NCBI RefSeq assembly: GCF_019279795.1
Contig: NC_056745.1
Coordinates: 1,493,430,989 to 1,493,494,988 of the forward strand
Direction: 5' to 3'
From: Protopterus annectens
Taxonomy: Eukaryota; Chordata; Ceratodontiformes; Protopteridae
DNA: 64,000 nt
Shown piece after piece: positions 1-10,566 of the stretch. The translations under genes and the position numbers were made by a program. The notes beneath the pieces were generated by a model, which made no database searches, was not told where the DNA came from, and saw nothing but the letters and a program-made list of their open reading frames with translations. Position 1 is the stretch's first letter, and every line of letters begins with the position of its first letter.

Positions 1-688
1 GTTGCAGCTGCCACTGCCAAAAATCCTCTACCTTCTGAAAGGGAGTCTAGAGCTTTAGAGAGATGGGGAAAGAAGGTATATACTTCTGCAACTCTTTCTG
101 TGAGGGCATTAAATTGTCAATTTCATATGATACAGTACCAAGAGTATTTGTTAGAGGAACTGCATAAGAAGCTTTCTTCTTCTGAACCCCTTGACCGTAA
201 ATCCCTTCAGGATCTGGTACATAACTCACAGCAGGTTAGTAATAATTTTTTGCAGTGTGGTTATGATGCACTGGAAGCTTCATGTAGGTCAGCTATGACT
301 GGGGCAGTTATTCGTAGGCATGCCTGGCTGAAGGAACAATCTTTACCAGACCATGTTAAAGCTAAACACCTGGATGCTCCAATGGAAAAAACAAAAATTA
401 TTTGGCTCCTCGGCTCAGGAGGTCTTAAAGAAGTTTGAAGAAAAGGCAAAATCTGTGCAAACAGTTAAGGACTTTCTGCAAGTACAACCACCGAGATTCA
501 GCAGAAACTGGCCTACTAAGAATTGGTCCTTTCCAGACTCGGACAGATCCCAGAGGGGCAGGAACAGGCATCCCAGAGGTAGAGGGAAAGCTAGAGGCTC
601 CTACAGAGGCTGTCAGTGGCAACCTACCAACCAGAGAGGTAGTGCAGGAACAGCAACAACAACTACTACACCTGGACAGACTCAATGA
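1..688 (+). pseudogene. DIRS copy 1 Gag-like protein, C-terminal part
   Basis: Reads in one frame to 438, then in another frame to 688, implying a small indel near position 390-400 in an A-rich stretch. The equivalent protein in copy 2 starts with a Cys-rich N-terminus that here lies upstream of the window. Visible blocks shared with the other copies are the MRALNCQFHM segment (100-129), IRRHAWLKEQ (about 310-339), a QTVKDFLQVQPPRFSRNWP block (about 458-515), and an Arg/Gly-rich basic tail (about 540-640) likely to bind nucleic acid. The stop at 686-688 overlaps the start of the RT reading frame. The structural role is inferred from its place in DIRS elements. The basic tail and overlap match copies 2 and 4. 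Confidence 0.8.
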
Positions 689-2604
689 CTTTCCTTTGAT
701 TCCGCCGACCAGGGCTCAATTGGAAGCACCCTTGGGCGGAAAGCTTTCTTTATTCTCAAAAAACTGGCATTACATTACAAGGGACACATGGACACTGCAA
801 ATAATAGACAAAGGATACAGGTTCCACTTCCACACTTTGCCAAGAAGAAACGGAATGCCAAACCTGCCACCAAATCAGAGGACAGAGGCTTTAAAGCAGA
901 TCAACAACTTAATTCAAATGAAAGCCATAGAAAAGGTACCTCTTTCAGTACAAGGCCAAGGATTTTACTCCAGATTATTCCTAGTTCCAAGAAAAGAAAA
1001 TAAATGGAGGCCTATTCTCGACCTGTCCGCACTGAATACTTACCTCATTGTGCCAAAATTCAAGATGCTGACCCTACAGCAACTTCTTCCCATGCTGATC
1101 AAGGAGTCTTGGCTGGTGACTCTAGATCTCAAGGAGGCATACCTGCATGTCCCTATTCAACAAAGTTGCAGAAGACACCTCAGATTTCTTGCAGGATCAG
1201 AGCATTATCAATTCTCAGCATTGCCCTTTGGCTTATCTACTGCGCCCAGAGTATTCACGAAATGCCTGGCATCAGTAATTGCACACTGCAGACTTCAGGG
1301 GATTCAAATCTACCCATATCTGGACGACTGCCTTATACAAGCGGACAACAAGAAAAATTTGATAAAGGACTTGGCCTATGCCATCCACCTACTACAGGCT
1401 TTGGGATACACAGTCAACATCCAAAAATCAAGACTTGTTCCATCCCAAAGGATAACCTTTTGGGTGCAGATCTAGACACAACCACCCAAATGGCCTTTCT
1501 CACAGAAGAAAAACAAAACAACTTCGGATTACTTCATGAATCTGACAAGACAAACTCTGCTAACTGCAAGGAAAATCCTGCAGGCCCTGGGTTACATGGC
1601 ATCCTGCATAATTCTGATTCCACAAGCCAGGCTGCATATGAGAAAATTACAATGGTACCTAAGGAGTGTATGGTCTCAGCACAGTCACAGTTTGGAAACT
1701 TTGATACCAATCATTCCTTGCCTTCAAAAGGAATTCCTGTGGTGGGCTCAAGCCTGCCCGTCCAACAGAGGGTTGCCTTTCAACAAACCAAAAACAAAAC
1801 AAACCATCACCATGGACGCTTCAGACCGAGGATGGGGAGCACACATGGAGAGCAAATGTATCCAAGGCCTAATGTATCCAAGGCCTATGGTCTCAAGGAC
1901 AGCTGCATGCACATAAACCAAAAGGAAATGCTGGCAGTGATGCACACAATCCAGGCCTTCAAACCTTTCCTCCATCAAGGCCACCTGTTAATAAGGACAG
2001 ACAACACCACGGTCATGTGGTACATAAACAGCAGGGAGGCACGCATTCCTACCCTCTATGCAGGCTGGCCATGAATCTGTGGGAACTATGCTTGAAACTC
2101 AATATCCAACTACAGTCCCAGTTCATGCCAGGGAAAGAAAATGCACTGGCAGACAGCTTAAGCAGAACTACCATGGATGCACACGAATGGATGCTGCACC
2201 CAGACATCTTTCTACTCATAACAAAAGCATGGGGAAAGCCGGAGATAGATCTGTTCACTTCACCCCACAATCATCAACTGAAGACATTCTGCTCAAGGAC
2301 ATACCACCCACAGGCTTGGAAGGGTGGACTCTCTCTCTTTCAGCTGGAAAGCTCTAAAAGTATATGCCTTCCCACCTCTCCCATTAATGTCCAAGGTTTT
2401 ACTGAAGATCAGGGCAGAACAGCCAAGAGTGATTCTGATAGCTCCAGACTGGCCAAGGCAGCACTGGTACCCACTATTGAGGAGCATGTCACAGACGAAA
2501 CCATGGCCTCTCCCCTATGGCCTCTTCTTCTGGCGCAGAACAATTTCAAGATCATGCATCCCAACTTGAAAACATTGCAGCTAACTGCCTGGAAAATTCC
2601 ATAA
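676..2604 (+). pseudogene. DIRS copy 1 reverse transcriptase - RNase H - methyltransferase-like polyprotein
   Basis: The RT is open from about 676 to 1475, with DLKEAYLHVPI, LPFGLSTAPRVFTK and the catalytic YPYLDDCLI box (about 1310-1340). A shift near 1467 moves the reading to other frames: RNase H begins in the 1536-1916 frame with MDASDRGWGAH, then HINQKEM and IRTDNTTVMWYIN, carrying the expected acidic residues. A further shift near 2030 opens 2017-2604. It has PGKENALADSLSR and the IDLFTSP segment that in DIRS elements begins a DAM-like methyltransferase domain; the YAFPPLPL and LIAPDWPRQHWYP blocks continue in a third frame (2324-2569). Several indels make it non-functional as it stands. 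Confidence 0.88.
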
Positions 2605-3303
2605 ACCCCTCTCAAAATAGCTTATCTCAGAGAGTAAAGGACATTATTATGGAAGCTCGCCAGCCTTCCACAAGGAAGACATACTCAGCAAAATGGAAAA
2701 GATTTCTCATTTGGAACACAACAAAAGGCTTAGATGTGACAGTGGCGAGCATGACACATATTCTGGAATACTTAGCAGAATTGTTCCACAATGGCCTGTC
2801 CTATTCTTCCATCAAGATTCATGCCTCAGCAATTTCAGCAGAATACAATGTTGATCCACCTATCTTCTCGCCCCAAATCCACAAAATAGAGGGGAAAAAC
2901 TTCTACACACTCTGGATAAACACAGACAACTACGCTACTACTTGGACAGAACTAAAAGTTACAGAAAGACTGACCAACTCCTTGTAGCATATGCTGCTGG
3001 GGTACAAGGAAAAGCAATTTCCAAACAGACAATTTCAAAGTGGATAGGAAATTGCATTTGATTTTGTTACTCCTTTCATGGAAAGACGGTTCCTGCAAAC
3101 ATCAGGCCTCATTCCACGAGAGCCACAGCCACCACTACAGCCTTCCTAAAAGGGGTGGCTACCAAGGACATTTTAGAAGCTGCTACATGGAGCTCCGTGC
3201 ATACATTTGCCAAACATTACAATTTACCTTTATACTCCAGATCCAGAGCAGGTTTTGCTACAGCAGTCCTGCAGGGTATCTTAACTACACCATCCTTTTC
3301 TTA
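2590..3303 (+). pseudogene. DIRS copy 1 tyrosine recombinase (internally deleted)
   Basis: The N-terminal core-binding part is open to 2987 (MEARQPSTRKTYSAKWKRF, then SYSSIKIHASAISAEYN). At about 2868 the sequence jumps from the position equivalent to IFSHPLLRQ in copies 2 and 3 to the NPQNKGE segment. About 330 bp are lost, including the block with the first catalytic Arg (SARRVSELQAL in copy 3). The C-terminal part holds the HSTRA box (His and Arg) and VHTFAKHYNL with the nucleophile Tyr, but there is an in-frame TGA near 3060 and frame changes. In active elements this enzyme integrates the circular DNA copy. This one has lost a catalytic residue and cannot work alone. Confidence 0.85.
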
Positions 3304-3344
3304 GTACCTCCTCCCCCAGGTTGGCTATGGTATTCTACCCATAT

Positions 3345-3434
3345 GTTATGACTGCAGATGCATCCTTGAAGGACATAGTACAGTTTTGTACCTACCATAA
3401 ATGTAGATGTCCGATAGGTATGCATCTGCAGTCA
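3345..3434 (+). repeat. DIRS copy 1 internal complementary region (ICR)
   Basis: The right half (ATGTAGATGTCC through CTGCAGTCA) is an exact reverse complement of the right terminus at about 3833-3880, and the shared GTACAGTTTTGTAC block extends the pairing to 3890. The left half, ending GGACAT, should by DIRS design be complementary to this element's own left terminus, which lies outside the window. In the accepted DIRS model such a region templates joining of the two ends into a circle. Confidence 0.8.
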
Positions 3435-3524
3435 GGTTTACCCTCCCTCCTTCCCCTCTGTGGTATTCCTAGGGTACTTACCCCTCCATTAGCTAGCTGG
3501 GGGATCTATTATGGTGTATTTGTT

Positions 3525-3526
<2 letters not shown>

Positions 3527-3601
<75 letters not shown>

Positions 3602-3611
3602 TTTTTTTTTT
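3527..3611. repeat. (TA)n microsatellite followed by a T tract
   Basis: About 70 bp of alternating T/A followed by a run of T, between the ICR and the right terminal repeat of DIRS copy 1. Copy 3 has the same kind of tract at the same relative position (36846-36908). The repetitive IYIY open frames across it are artefacts of the repeat. Confidence 0.95.
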
Positions 3612-3639
3612 TGGAAAATGTTTGGAATTTATTGCATTC

Positions 3640-3890
3640 CTCCAAATTTGGCCTTCCTAGAGGGCACCTGGCATCTGGGGCAAGAAACACTGAGGAAAAT
3701 GTCGTCGGCTGATGCTTTTATACCCCAGACGCTCTGACGTCGGGGAAAGTGCAACATCAGTCGAGGCCAGACCCAGACTTTGGAATCCGGCCGACCGAAG
3801 GGCTGCCTGAGGCAGGACAAACCCATATGTTATGACTGCAGATGCATACCTATCGGACATCTACATTTATGGTAGGTACAAAACTGTACT
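3640..3890 (+). repeat. DIRS copy 1 right terminal repeat with promoter-like motifs
   Basis: Homologous to the right ends of copies 2 and 3: a GGGCACCTGGCATCTGGGG-type block, a GTCGTCGGCTGATG arm, TTTTATACC (a TATA box when read on the minus strand), a TGACGTCG element close to a CRE, a CATCAGTCGA arm, then CCCATATGTTATGACTGCAG and the terminus ending GTACT. By DIRS architecture it is the inverted partner of a left repeat lying upstream of the window. Confidence 0.8.
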
Positions 3891-3996
3891 TTCGCAAGTG
3901 CCGGTCAGCCAGCTCCTGAGATTACGAATATTTTTCAACCGAAGTCTTCTTGAAAGCTAAGTACCCCGTTGGGGAAACTTTTCTTGCCTCAGACCA

Positions 3997-5782
3997 ATGT
4001 CAGACAAAGTTAATAATTGCATTTCATGTGGGAAGCAAATACCGCATAAGGATTTCCATTCCCTCTGCATTCCTTGCTTAGGCCCAGACCACGACGTCTC
4101 GGCCTGTCGTTTTTGTGCTACATTCAACAGACGCACTATTAAGCGTCGGGCGGAGTTCGCCCAACACTATTTTGGCAAAAAGTTTAATTACATTATGTCG
4201 TCGGATACTCCGACTCCAGTTTTGAGTAAAAGACACAAAGATAAAGACCGACATACGAGGTCCGCGACTTCTACCGACACCACACTAAAGCCGACTACAG
4301 GTGCTCCGGTTCTCAGCGAGGCACCTACGCAGCCCCTGACTACCAATGACACTTCTTTGGTGGTGTCTTCTGTGCCCGAGGTCGCAGGCTCTTCGGCCCA
4401 CACCCCGACTACAGATACCGAAGCCACTCTTGGTGGGGAAACTCAGAGTTTAGACAGGCCTGCCACCTCTCAAGGTGTCTTCAGGCCGCCGCCTTCTTTT
4501 TCCATTAAGGCTTTCACTAAGTCTAAAGCAGCCATGCATACTAAAAGACAAGCTCCACAGGGCCCCTCTCAAGGCCCCATGCCTAAAAAGCAGATGCTCA
4601 AAATGGCTGAGGATTTGATTACTCTTATCAGGGGTTCTCAACCCCCCTGGGACAAAATGCCCAGAGTGGAGGAAGAATACCCTTCCTCAGACCAGGCCTC
4701 CATTACTTCAGAACATTCTGAAGACCAGGAGCATTCATACTCCCCTTTTGAAGATTCTGATGCAGAGGAGTCCATTGCCTCTGTCTCCCCCCCTGAAGAT
4801 TACTCTTTTGGGGAAACCTTACATACCTTGAGGGAACACTTCCACTGGGAAGGCCAAGATTACTCAGACTCCAAGAAAAGGCTCAGGGATTTCCTCTTGC
4901 TCCCTCAGCACAGGCCTCTGGCTATCCCTCCTGTCTTAGACATACTAGATGATGTGTATTCAGAGGCCAGCCTTAACCCAGATTCTTTACCTCCAGCTCC
5001 AGTCAAGCCTGACAGGTATTACCGGGTTCCTGATTCACACCATTTCCTATACAAAAGCCATGCGGCTGACCCAGAAACTATTTCACAGGGTCCCAAGGGA
5101 ATTAAGGCTTCCACTGCCAAAAATCCATTACCTTCAGAGAGAGATTCCAGAGCTTTAGAAAGGTGGGGGAAAAAGGTATACACCTCGGCCACCTTAACCA
5201 TGAGGGCATTAAACTGTCAGTTCCATATGTTAAAAGTATCAACAGTTTCTGTTGTCTCATTTGAAAAGCAAAATGTCACAACCTGAACAACCAGACTTGA
5301 AGAAGTTGCAGGATTTGTTGCATAGTGCAGAGCAAGTGGGTAAACATATCTTGCAATGTGGTTTTGATGCTTTAGAGGCCTCATGTAGAGCTGCTTTTAC
5401 AGGATCAGTCATACGTAGACATGCTTGGCTCAAAGAGCAAACCTTACCAGATCATGTCAAAGCTAAATTACTAGATGCACCTCTTCAAAAAGATGTATTG
5501 TTTGGTGTTAAAGCTGAGGAGGTATTAAAGAAAATGGAGGAAAAGGCAAAATCAATGCAAACAGTGAAAGATTTCCTACAGGTACAACCTCCACGTTTCA
5601 GTAGAAACTGGCCTTCAAAAAATTGGTCCTTTCCAGCCACGGACAGACCTCAAAGAGGTAGATACAGGCGCCCGAGGGGTAGAGGGCAATCTCAAGGATC
5701 ATTTAGAGGCAGACAATGGCAAGCACCTACACCAAGAGGTGGTGAGGAAAGTTCACAGCCATTCAGAAAGCAGACCCAATGA
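3997..5782 (+). pseudogene. DIRS copy 2 Gag-like protein
   Basis: The best preserved Gag in the window. Open from the ATG at 3997 to 5286; a one-base slip near 5230 moves the frame to 5252-5782, giving about 595 residues if the slip is ignored. The N-terminus has paired cysteines (CISCGKQ, then CIPCLGPDH, then CRFC), a zinc-binding-like arrangement seen in DIRS Gag proteins. A Ser/Thr/Pro-rich linker follows, then an acidic middle (about 4670-4800), the REHFHWEGQDYSDSKKRLRD block, and an Arg/Gly-rich basic tail. The stop at 5780-5782 overlaps the RT frame. The start codon is supported by equivalent ATGs with the same following residues in copies 3 and 4. Particle-forming function is inferred by position. 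Confidence 0.85.
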
Positions 5783-7660
5783 CTTTCCCCTTTGCATGCC
5801 AAGCAAGGCTCAAATGGCAGCACCTTTAGGTGGAAAACTGGCATTATTTTCGAAAAATTGGCATATTGTCACAAAAGACAAATGTATCCTGGACATTATA
5901 GACAGAGGCTACAGATTCCACTTTCACACCCTTCCAAAAATGAGAGGCATGCCAAACCTGCCACACAATCAAAGAGCAGAGGCACAAAAAAAAATTTCAG
6001 ATCTCATGGACATGAAAGCTATTCAAGAGGTACCTGCACAAGAACAGGGTCAATGTTTTTATTCCAGACTATTCCTGGTACCAAGGAAGGGCAAAGATTG
6101 GAGACCTATTTTGGTCCTATCCATCCTAAACACATTCAAGATGCTCACATTACAGCAGCTTCTTCCCATGCTGGGCAAGGAGTCTTGGCTGGTAACATTG
6201 GACCTCAAGGAGGCATACCTGCATGTCCCAATCAGACAAGATTGCAGAAGATACCTCAGATTTCTTGGGGGTTCAACCCATTATCAATTCTCTGCATTGC
6301 CCTTTGGCTTATCTACTGCGCCCAGAGTGTTCACGAAATGCCTGGCATCAGTAATCGCCTTCTGCAGACTTCAAGGGATACAAATATACCCATATTTGGA
6401 CGATTGCCTGATCCAAGCGGACAGCAAACACATACTTCTGAAACATCTGGCGTTTGTAATAATTTTGTTGAATTCTCTGGGATACACAGTCAACAAAAAG
6501 AAATCAAGGCTAATACCCTCTCATACAATAATTTTCCTGGGTGCCAGCTTGAATACAAATACCCAGATGGCCTACCTCACGCCAGAGAAACAAGGGCAAC
6601 TAACTCAGAAAACTGGCAACCTTCGCCAGGCTGACTGCAAGGAAAATCCTGCAGGCTCTGGGATTCATGGCATCTTGCATCCTGCTAATCCCATGTGCAA
6701 AGCTGCATATGAGGAAACTTCAATGGTACCTAAAAAAACTTATGGTCTCAACACAGCCACAGTTTGGAAACAATTATACCACTGATTCCATGTCTTCAAA
6801 AGGAATTTCTGTGGTGGGTTCAAGCATGCCAAAGAAACACAGATCTCCCATTCTGCAAGCCTCAAGCAAATCAAGTCATCACAACAGACGCCTCGGACTA
6901 CGACTGGGGGGCGCACATGACAGATCGGTGCATTTAGGGCAACTGGTCCCAAAAAGAAAAGCACCTACACATCAATCAAAAGGAAATGCTAGCAGTAATA
7001 AATGCTATTATGGCTTTCAAAGACCTACTGCATCCAGGCCAGCTATTGATAAGGACAGACAACACCACAGTAATGTGGTACATAAACAGGGAGGAACCCA
7101 TTCATATCCCCTATGCAGGCTAGCCATGTCTGTTTGGAACATGGCTCTTCAATTACAAATCCAACTTCAAGCACAGTTCCTGCCAGGCAAGGAAAACATG
7201 CTGGCAGACAACCTAAGCAGAAATATGACAGATCCACACGAATGGAAGTTGCATCCTCAAATTTTTACAAAGATAATTCAAGCATGGGGAAGGCCCAGAC
7301 ATAGATCTCTTTGCCACCCACAGAAATTACCAATTGACAAAATTCTGCTCAAGGACCTTTCATCCACAGGCCTGGAAAGTGGACGCACTCTCTTTCAGTT
7401 GGACAACAATGACAGTTTATGCCTTTCCACCTCTTCCTCTGCTACCCAAAGTTCTATTAAAAGCCAGAGCAGACAGACCAAAGATGATTCTCATTGCTCC
7501 AGACTGGCCAAGACAACACTGGTACCCACTCCTGAGGAGCCTGACGCATTCCCCACCATGGATCCTGCCTCTAATGCCTCTTCTACTGACTCAGCACAAC
7601 TTCAAAACTCTTCACAGTCAGCTGAAAACACTCAATCTAGCCGCATGGAGGATTCCTTAA
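5739..7660 (+). pseudogene. DIRS copy 2 reverse transcriptase - RNase H - methyltransferase-like polyprotein
   Basis: The RT is open from 5739 to about 6630. It shows FYSRLFLVPRKGKDWRPIL, TLDLKEAYLHVPI, LPFGLSTAPRVFTK and YPYLDDCLIQ with both catalytic Asp. Compared with copy 3 it lacks a few residues after LNT (about 6130). A shift near 6630 moves it to LQALGFMASC and HMRKLQWYL. RNase H (about 6880-7120) has TTDASDYDWGAH, HINQKEM and IRTDN but an in-frame TAG near 6932. The methyltransferase-like segment (about 7280-7560) changes frame again (7334-7660), with YAFPPLPLLPKVL and LIAPDWPRQHWYP. At least three lesions, all small. Confidence 0.88.
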
Positions 7661-8608
7661 ATTCACAACAGACCCTACTCTCCAAGGATGTGCAGGATGT
7701 CATTTTGGAGGCCAGAAGGCCTTCTACTAGAAAAGCCTACTCTGCAAAATGGAAACGGTTTTGTGCCTGGAATCAGAAAAAGGGTCAGAGTCCTGGAATA
7801 CTGAATTTACCTCAAATATTACAGTACCTAGCTGAGATGCTAAGCAGTGGACTTTTTATTCTCTCACCCTCTCTTAAGACAGTTCCTCAGAGGGGCTAAG
7901 AATATAAAACCCCCAAGGAAGCACCCAGTACCTGCTTGGGACCTCAATTTCATTCTAGAAAAACTGACCCTGCCTCCTTTTGAGCCAGCTGCTTCAACAG
8001 AACTGCAATGTTTGTCATGGAAAACAGCCTTCCTTCTGGTTATCACCTCAGCTCGCAGGGTTTCGAAACTACAAGCCCTCATGGCTGTGCAGCCTTTCAT
8101 CATTTTCCATCAGGACAGAGTTTCCTTACGAACCAATCCTTCCTTTATGCCAAAGGTAGTATCCAGGGTAGCCTTGAATCAGGCTATCCACTTACCTACC
8201 TTTTACCCTAATCCACAAAACAAAGGGGAGAGACTACTACATTCCTTGGACATTCACAGACAGCTCCATTATTGTTTGGACAGAACAAAGCCTTTCAGAA
8301 AATCAGAGCAACTCTTTGTGTCCTATGCTACAGGTGCTCAAGGGAAGCCTATTTCCAAACAGACTATCTCAAAATGGATAGCCCACTGCATACGCTTTTG
8401 CTACTCTTTTCATGGTAAAACTGTACCTGCAGGCATCAGATCTCACTCCACAAGGGCCACAGCTACCTCTGCAGCTTTCCTCAGGGGGGTTCCTACCAAA
8501 GATATTTTGGAAGCAGCCACTTGGAGTTCTGTACATACTTTCTCCAAGCACTATCACCTACCATTATACTCGAAATCTAGAGCAGGCTTTGCCACTGCAG
8601 TCTTGTAG
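7655..8608 (+). pseudogene. DIRS copy 2 tyrosine recombinase
   Basis: The N-terminal part is ILEARRPSTRKAYSAKWKRF (about 7700-7757) and LQYLAEMLSSGL (to about 7850). The segment equivalent to SFSSIKIHASAISA in copies 1 and 3 (about 70 nt) is missing, which shifts the frame; the reading continues from about 7880 to the stop at 8606-8608. All C-terminal catalytic elements are present: SARRVSKLQAL (first Arg), SHSTRA (His and Arg), and VHTFSKHYHL (Tyr). It is the most complete YR catalytic domain in the window, but it is disabled by the core-binding deletion. Family role: site-specific integration of the circular DIRS DNA. Confidence 0.88.
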
Positions 8609-8677
8609 GGCATCCTGGCTCCTCCTAGTTCCACTTAGTGCCTACCACCCCTTTTTTAGCTGGGATTCTACCCATCT

Positions 8678-8768
8678 GTTATGACTGCAGCTGTATGCAT
8701 GATGAACATAGTACAGTTTTGTACCTACCATAAATGTAGATGTTCGAGTGCTAATACAGCTGCAGTCC
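8678..8768 (+). repeat. DIRS copy 2 internal complementary region (ICR)
   Basis: GTTATGACTGCAG begins the left half, ending GATGAACAT. The right half, through TCGAGTGCTAATACAGC, is complementary to the right terminus at 9100-9162 with a single mismatch in the variable segment. The left half predicts this element's missing left end. Confidence 0.8.
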
Positions 8769-8929
8769 AGGTTTCCCTCCCTCTTTCCCCTCTTGGGACA
8801 GGCCTAATGGCTAACACCTCCTCATACAACCTGATTGGGGTATTCTTTTATGGTGTATTTGCTTGCAACTACTGTTTTTTGATTATATTGCATTGCATTA
8901 TTACATACATTTATGTTTTGCCTTCCTTC

Positions 8930-9162
8930 TGGAAGCACCTGACATCTGGGGCAAGAAAAACTGAAGAAAATGGCGTCGGCTGGTTCTTTTATACCCCTGT
9001 CGCACTGACGTCAGGGAAGAAGCGACAACATCCGACGCCGGACCTAGACTTTGGAATTCGGCCGACTGAGGACCCGCCTGACGGCAGGAAAACCCATCTG
9101 TTATGACTACAGCTGTATTAGCACTCGAACATCTACATTTTTGGTAGGTACAAAACTGTACT
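8930..9162 (+). repeat. DIRS copy 2 right terminal repeat
   Basis: Contains GGCGTCGG and its complement CCGACGCC about 60 bp apart, TTTTATACCCC (TATA-like on the minus strand), and a perfect CRE-like TGACGTCA in the loop. It ends GTACAAAACTGTACT at 9162. It is homologous to the ends of copies 1 and 3, which fixes the element boundary. Confidence 0.8.
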
Positions 9163-9880
9163 TTCTTTCTAGGTGTTTACTACTGTACAGGGCACTGCTA
9201 ACCCACGTAATCATGCAAAATGTATAGCACCACAGAAAAAACAGAAAAGTGAGTCCTTTGGCCAATAAAATGACTACACTATGAGTCCATTTGTGTATTT
9301 CCCAACTCAGAAAGACCTGTCAAGCACCTCCTGCCCCAATGTGTAAGCCCAGTCCTCCTAATATAAAAATACAATAGAAGAGACCCACAAGTTCAGTGCT
9401 ACCACAAGCCAATTAAAGAACTAGCTGGAAATCACTTGCTGAAGGCAATTTCAAGACAGTGTTACAGCAGTATGAGTGAGAGGAAGAGCAATGTTTAATC
9501 AGTGCAATCGACACTTTAAAATGGGAAACAGTAGCTACCACTCAAGGTAACGTGCGCTTTAGCAGTCAAAGGTACTTAACTTTGCCTGTATGGCACTGGT
9601 ATAAGTAAGAGAGTTCTGGAATGCAGACTAGGACTCCAGACTTTGCTGAGTTCTTGGAAAATGAGCAGGAGACAAGACGCAGGAAAGGAGGTTTACTCAG
9701 GAATGCTGGCTTACTGGGTGGGCACTCAGCATCATGAATCTGTGGGCATAGCATGTGGGAAGAGTACATATATGAGTCCATATAAATGAAAGAGGAGAGG
9801 GAGGGACTTTGGGAGACCGATTATCATAAGAGCGTGAAGGCCACAGACACACCTTATCATAAAACAACTCCAGGAATAAC
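9163..9880. other. Non-coding flank, nothing recognised
   Basis: Unique-looking AT-rich DNA after DIRS copy 2. No coding region, RNA gene or clear repeat was seen. The short minus frame at 9566-9781 has no family resemblance. Confidence 0.5.
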
Positions 9881-9924
9881 AGTGGCAGTGCTGGGGGAAA
9901 ACAACCAGGCTAACTGGAGTGGCA

Positions 9925-10523
9925 TCTAATCAAATAAAAACAATATTGGAGCTCTTTAAGAAACTTTAGCTTAATATGTTGGAGAAGGAGGGGACAGATA
10001 CAGAATGCAACTTTAAGGAGATAAAAGATAAGCCGCATATAAAAGCACTGCTGCACAAACTGGAGCGGAGATGATTCTCACTATTGACCTTCTGCTACAG
10101 TTTAAGGCATTAGAATATTGAAACTTACCAGTAACCTTGTTTATGGAAAAAAATGCAGTAATAAATGACTAAGGCTCAGAATCTTGTAGTAGTACACAGC
10201 TCTGCCACAACTGTGAGTTAATCTGCAAGCAGGATTTAAAATAGAAGCAGATGGCTTTTACAACTAATTCTGCTTGTGGAAATAGAAGTGCACAATAACA
10301 ACGAAACACAATCTTCCCAAAACTTCTATTAAAAATACAAGATTCTCCAAGTTTTGGATAAAAGACACTTGGTTGGCTGGAAATAGGAGGCTAGCTTGAG
10401 AGGAATGCAGTCAAATAAAGGCAGTATTGGAGCTCCATCAGAAACTTTAATGTGTTGGTGAGGGGTGGGGCAGACAGAGTGAAACTTTAAGCAGGTAAAA
10501 GATGAGCAGAATATTAAAGCACT

Positions 10524-10566
<43 letters not shown>

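Larger units (their letters stand above)
1..3890 (+). mobile_element. DIRS-type YR retrotransposon, copy 1 (5' end outside window)
   Basis: The end of a DIRS element is seen: C-terminal Gag-like protein (1-688), reverse transcriptase/RNase H/methyltransferase-like region (about 676-2600), tyrosine recombinase (about 2590-3303), internal complementary region (3345-3434), an AT-rich tract and a right terminal repeat ending in GTACT at 3890. Known DIRS elements have this gene order and replicate through a circular DNA using the ICR. Every coding part is broken by frameshifts, a stop or a deletion. The right end abuts DIRS copy 2 directly with no spacer. Copy 1 and copy 2 RT proteins differ at roughly a fifth of positions by eye, so they are different subfamilies rather than a recent duplication. 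Confidence 0.93.
3891..9162 (+). mobile_element. DIRS-type YR retrotransposon, copy 2 (left terminal repeat missing)
   Basis: Carries Gag-like, RT/RNase H/MT-like and tyrosine recombinase regions, an ICR (8678-8768) and a right terminus ending GTACT at 9162. It begins at TTCGCAAGTGCCGG, the same internal leader found at 31785-31798 in copy 3. In copy 3 that leader is preceded by a TATA box and a 170-bp left repeat; here it is preceded directly by the right terminus of copy 1. The copy 2 ICR predicts a left terminus beginning ATGTTCATCATGCAT, which is absent. The element is therefore left-truncated and in tandem with copy 1. Confidence 0.92.

Noticed and set aside
1004..2074. Long plus-strand frame of 356 codons overlapping DIRS copy 1 RT
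   Set aside because: Mostly a shadow frame of the RT; only its last part (about 1909-2045) carries true RNase H residues.
3493..3737. Open frames with long IYIYIY repeats on both strands
   Set aside because: Produced by the (TA)n microsatellite, not genes.
5792..6634. 280-codon frame overlapping the copy 2 RT
   Set aside because: No RT motifs in this frame; the neighbouring frame 5739-6785 carries them all.
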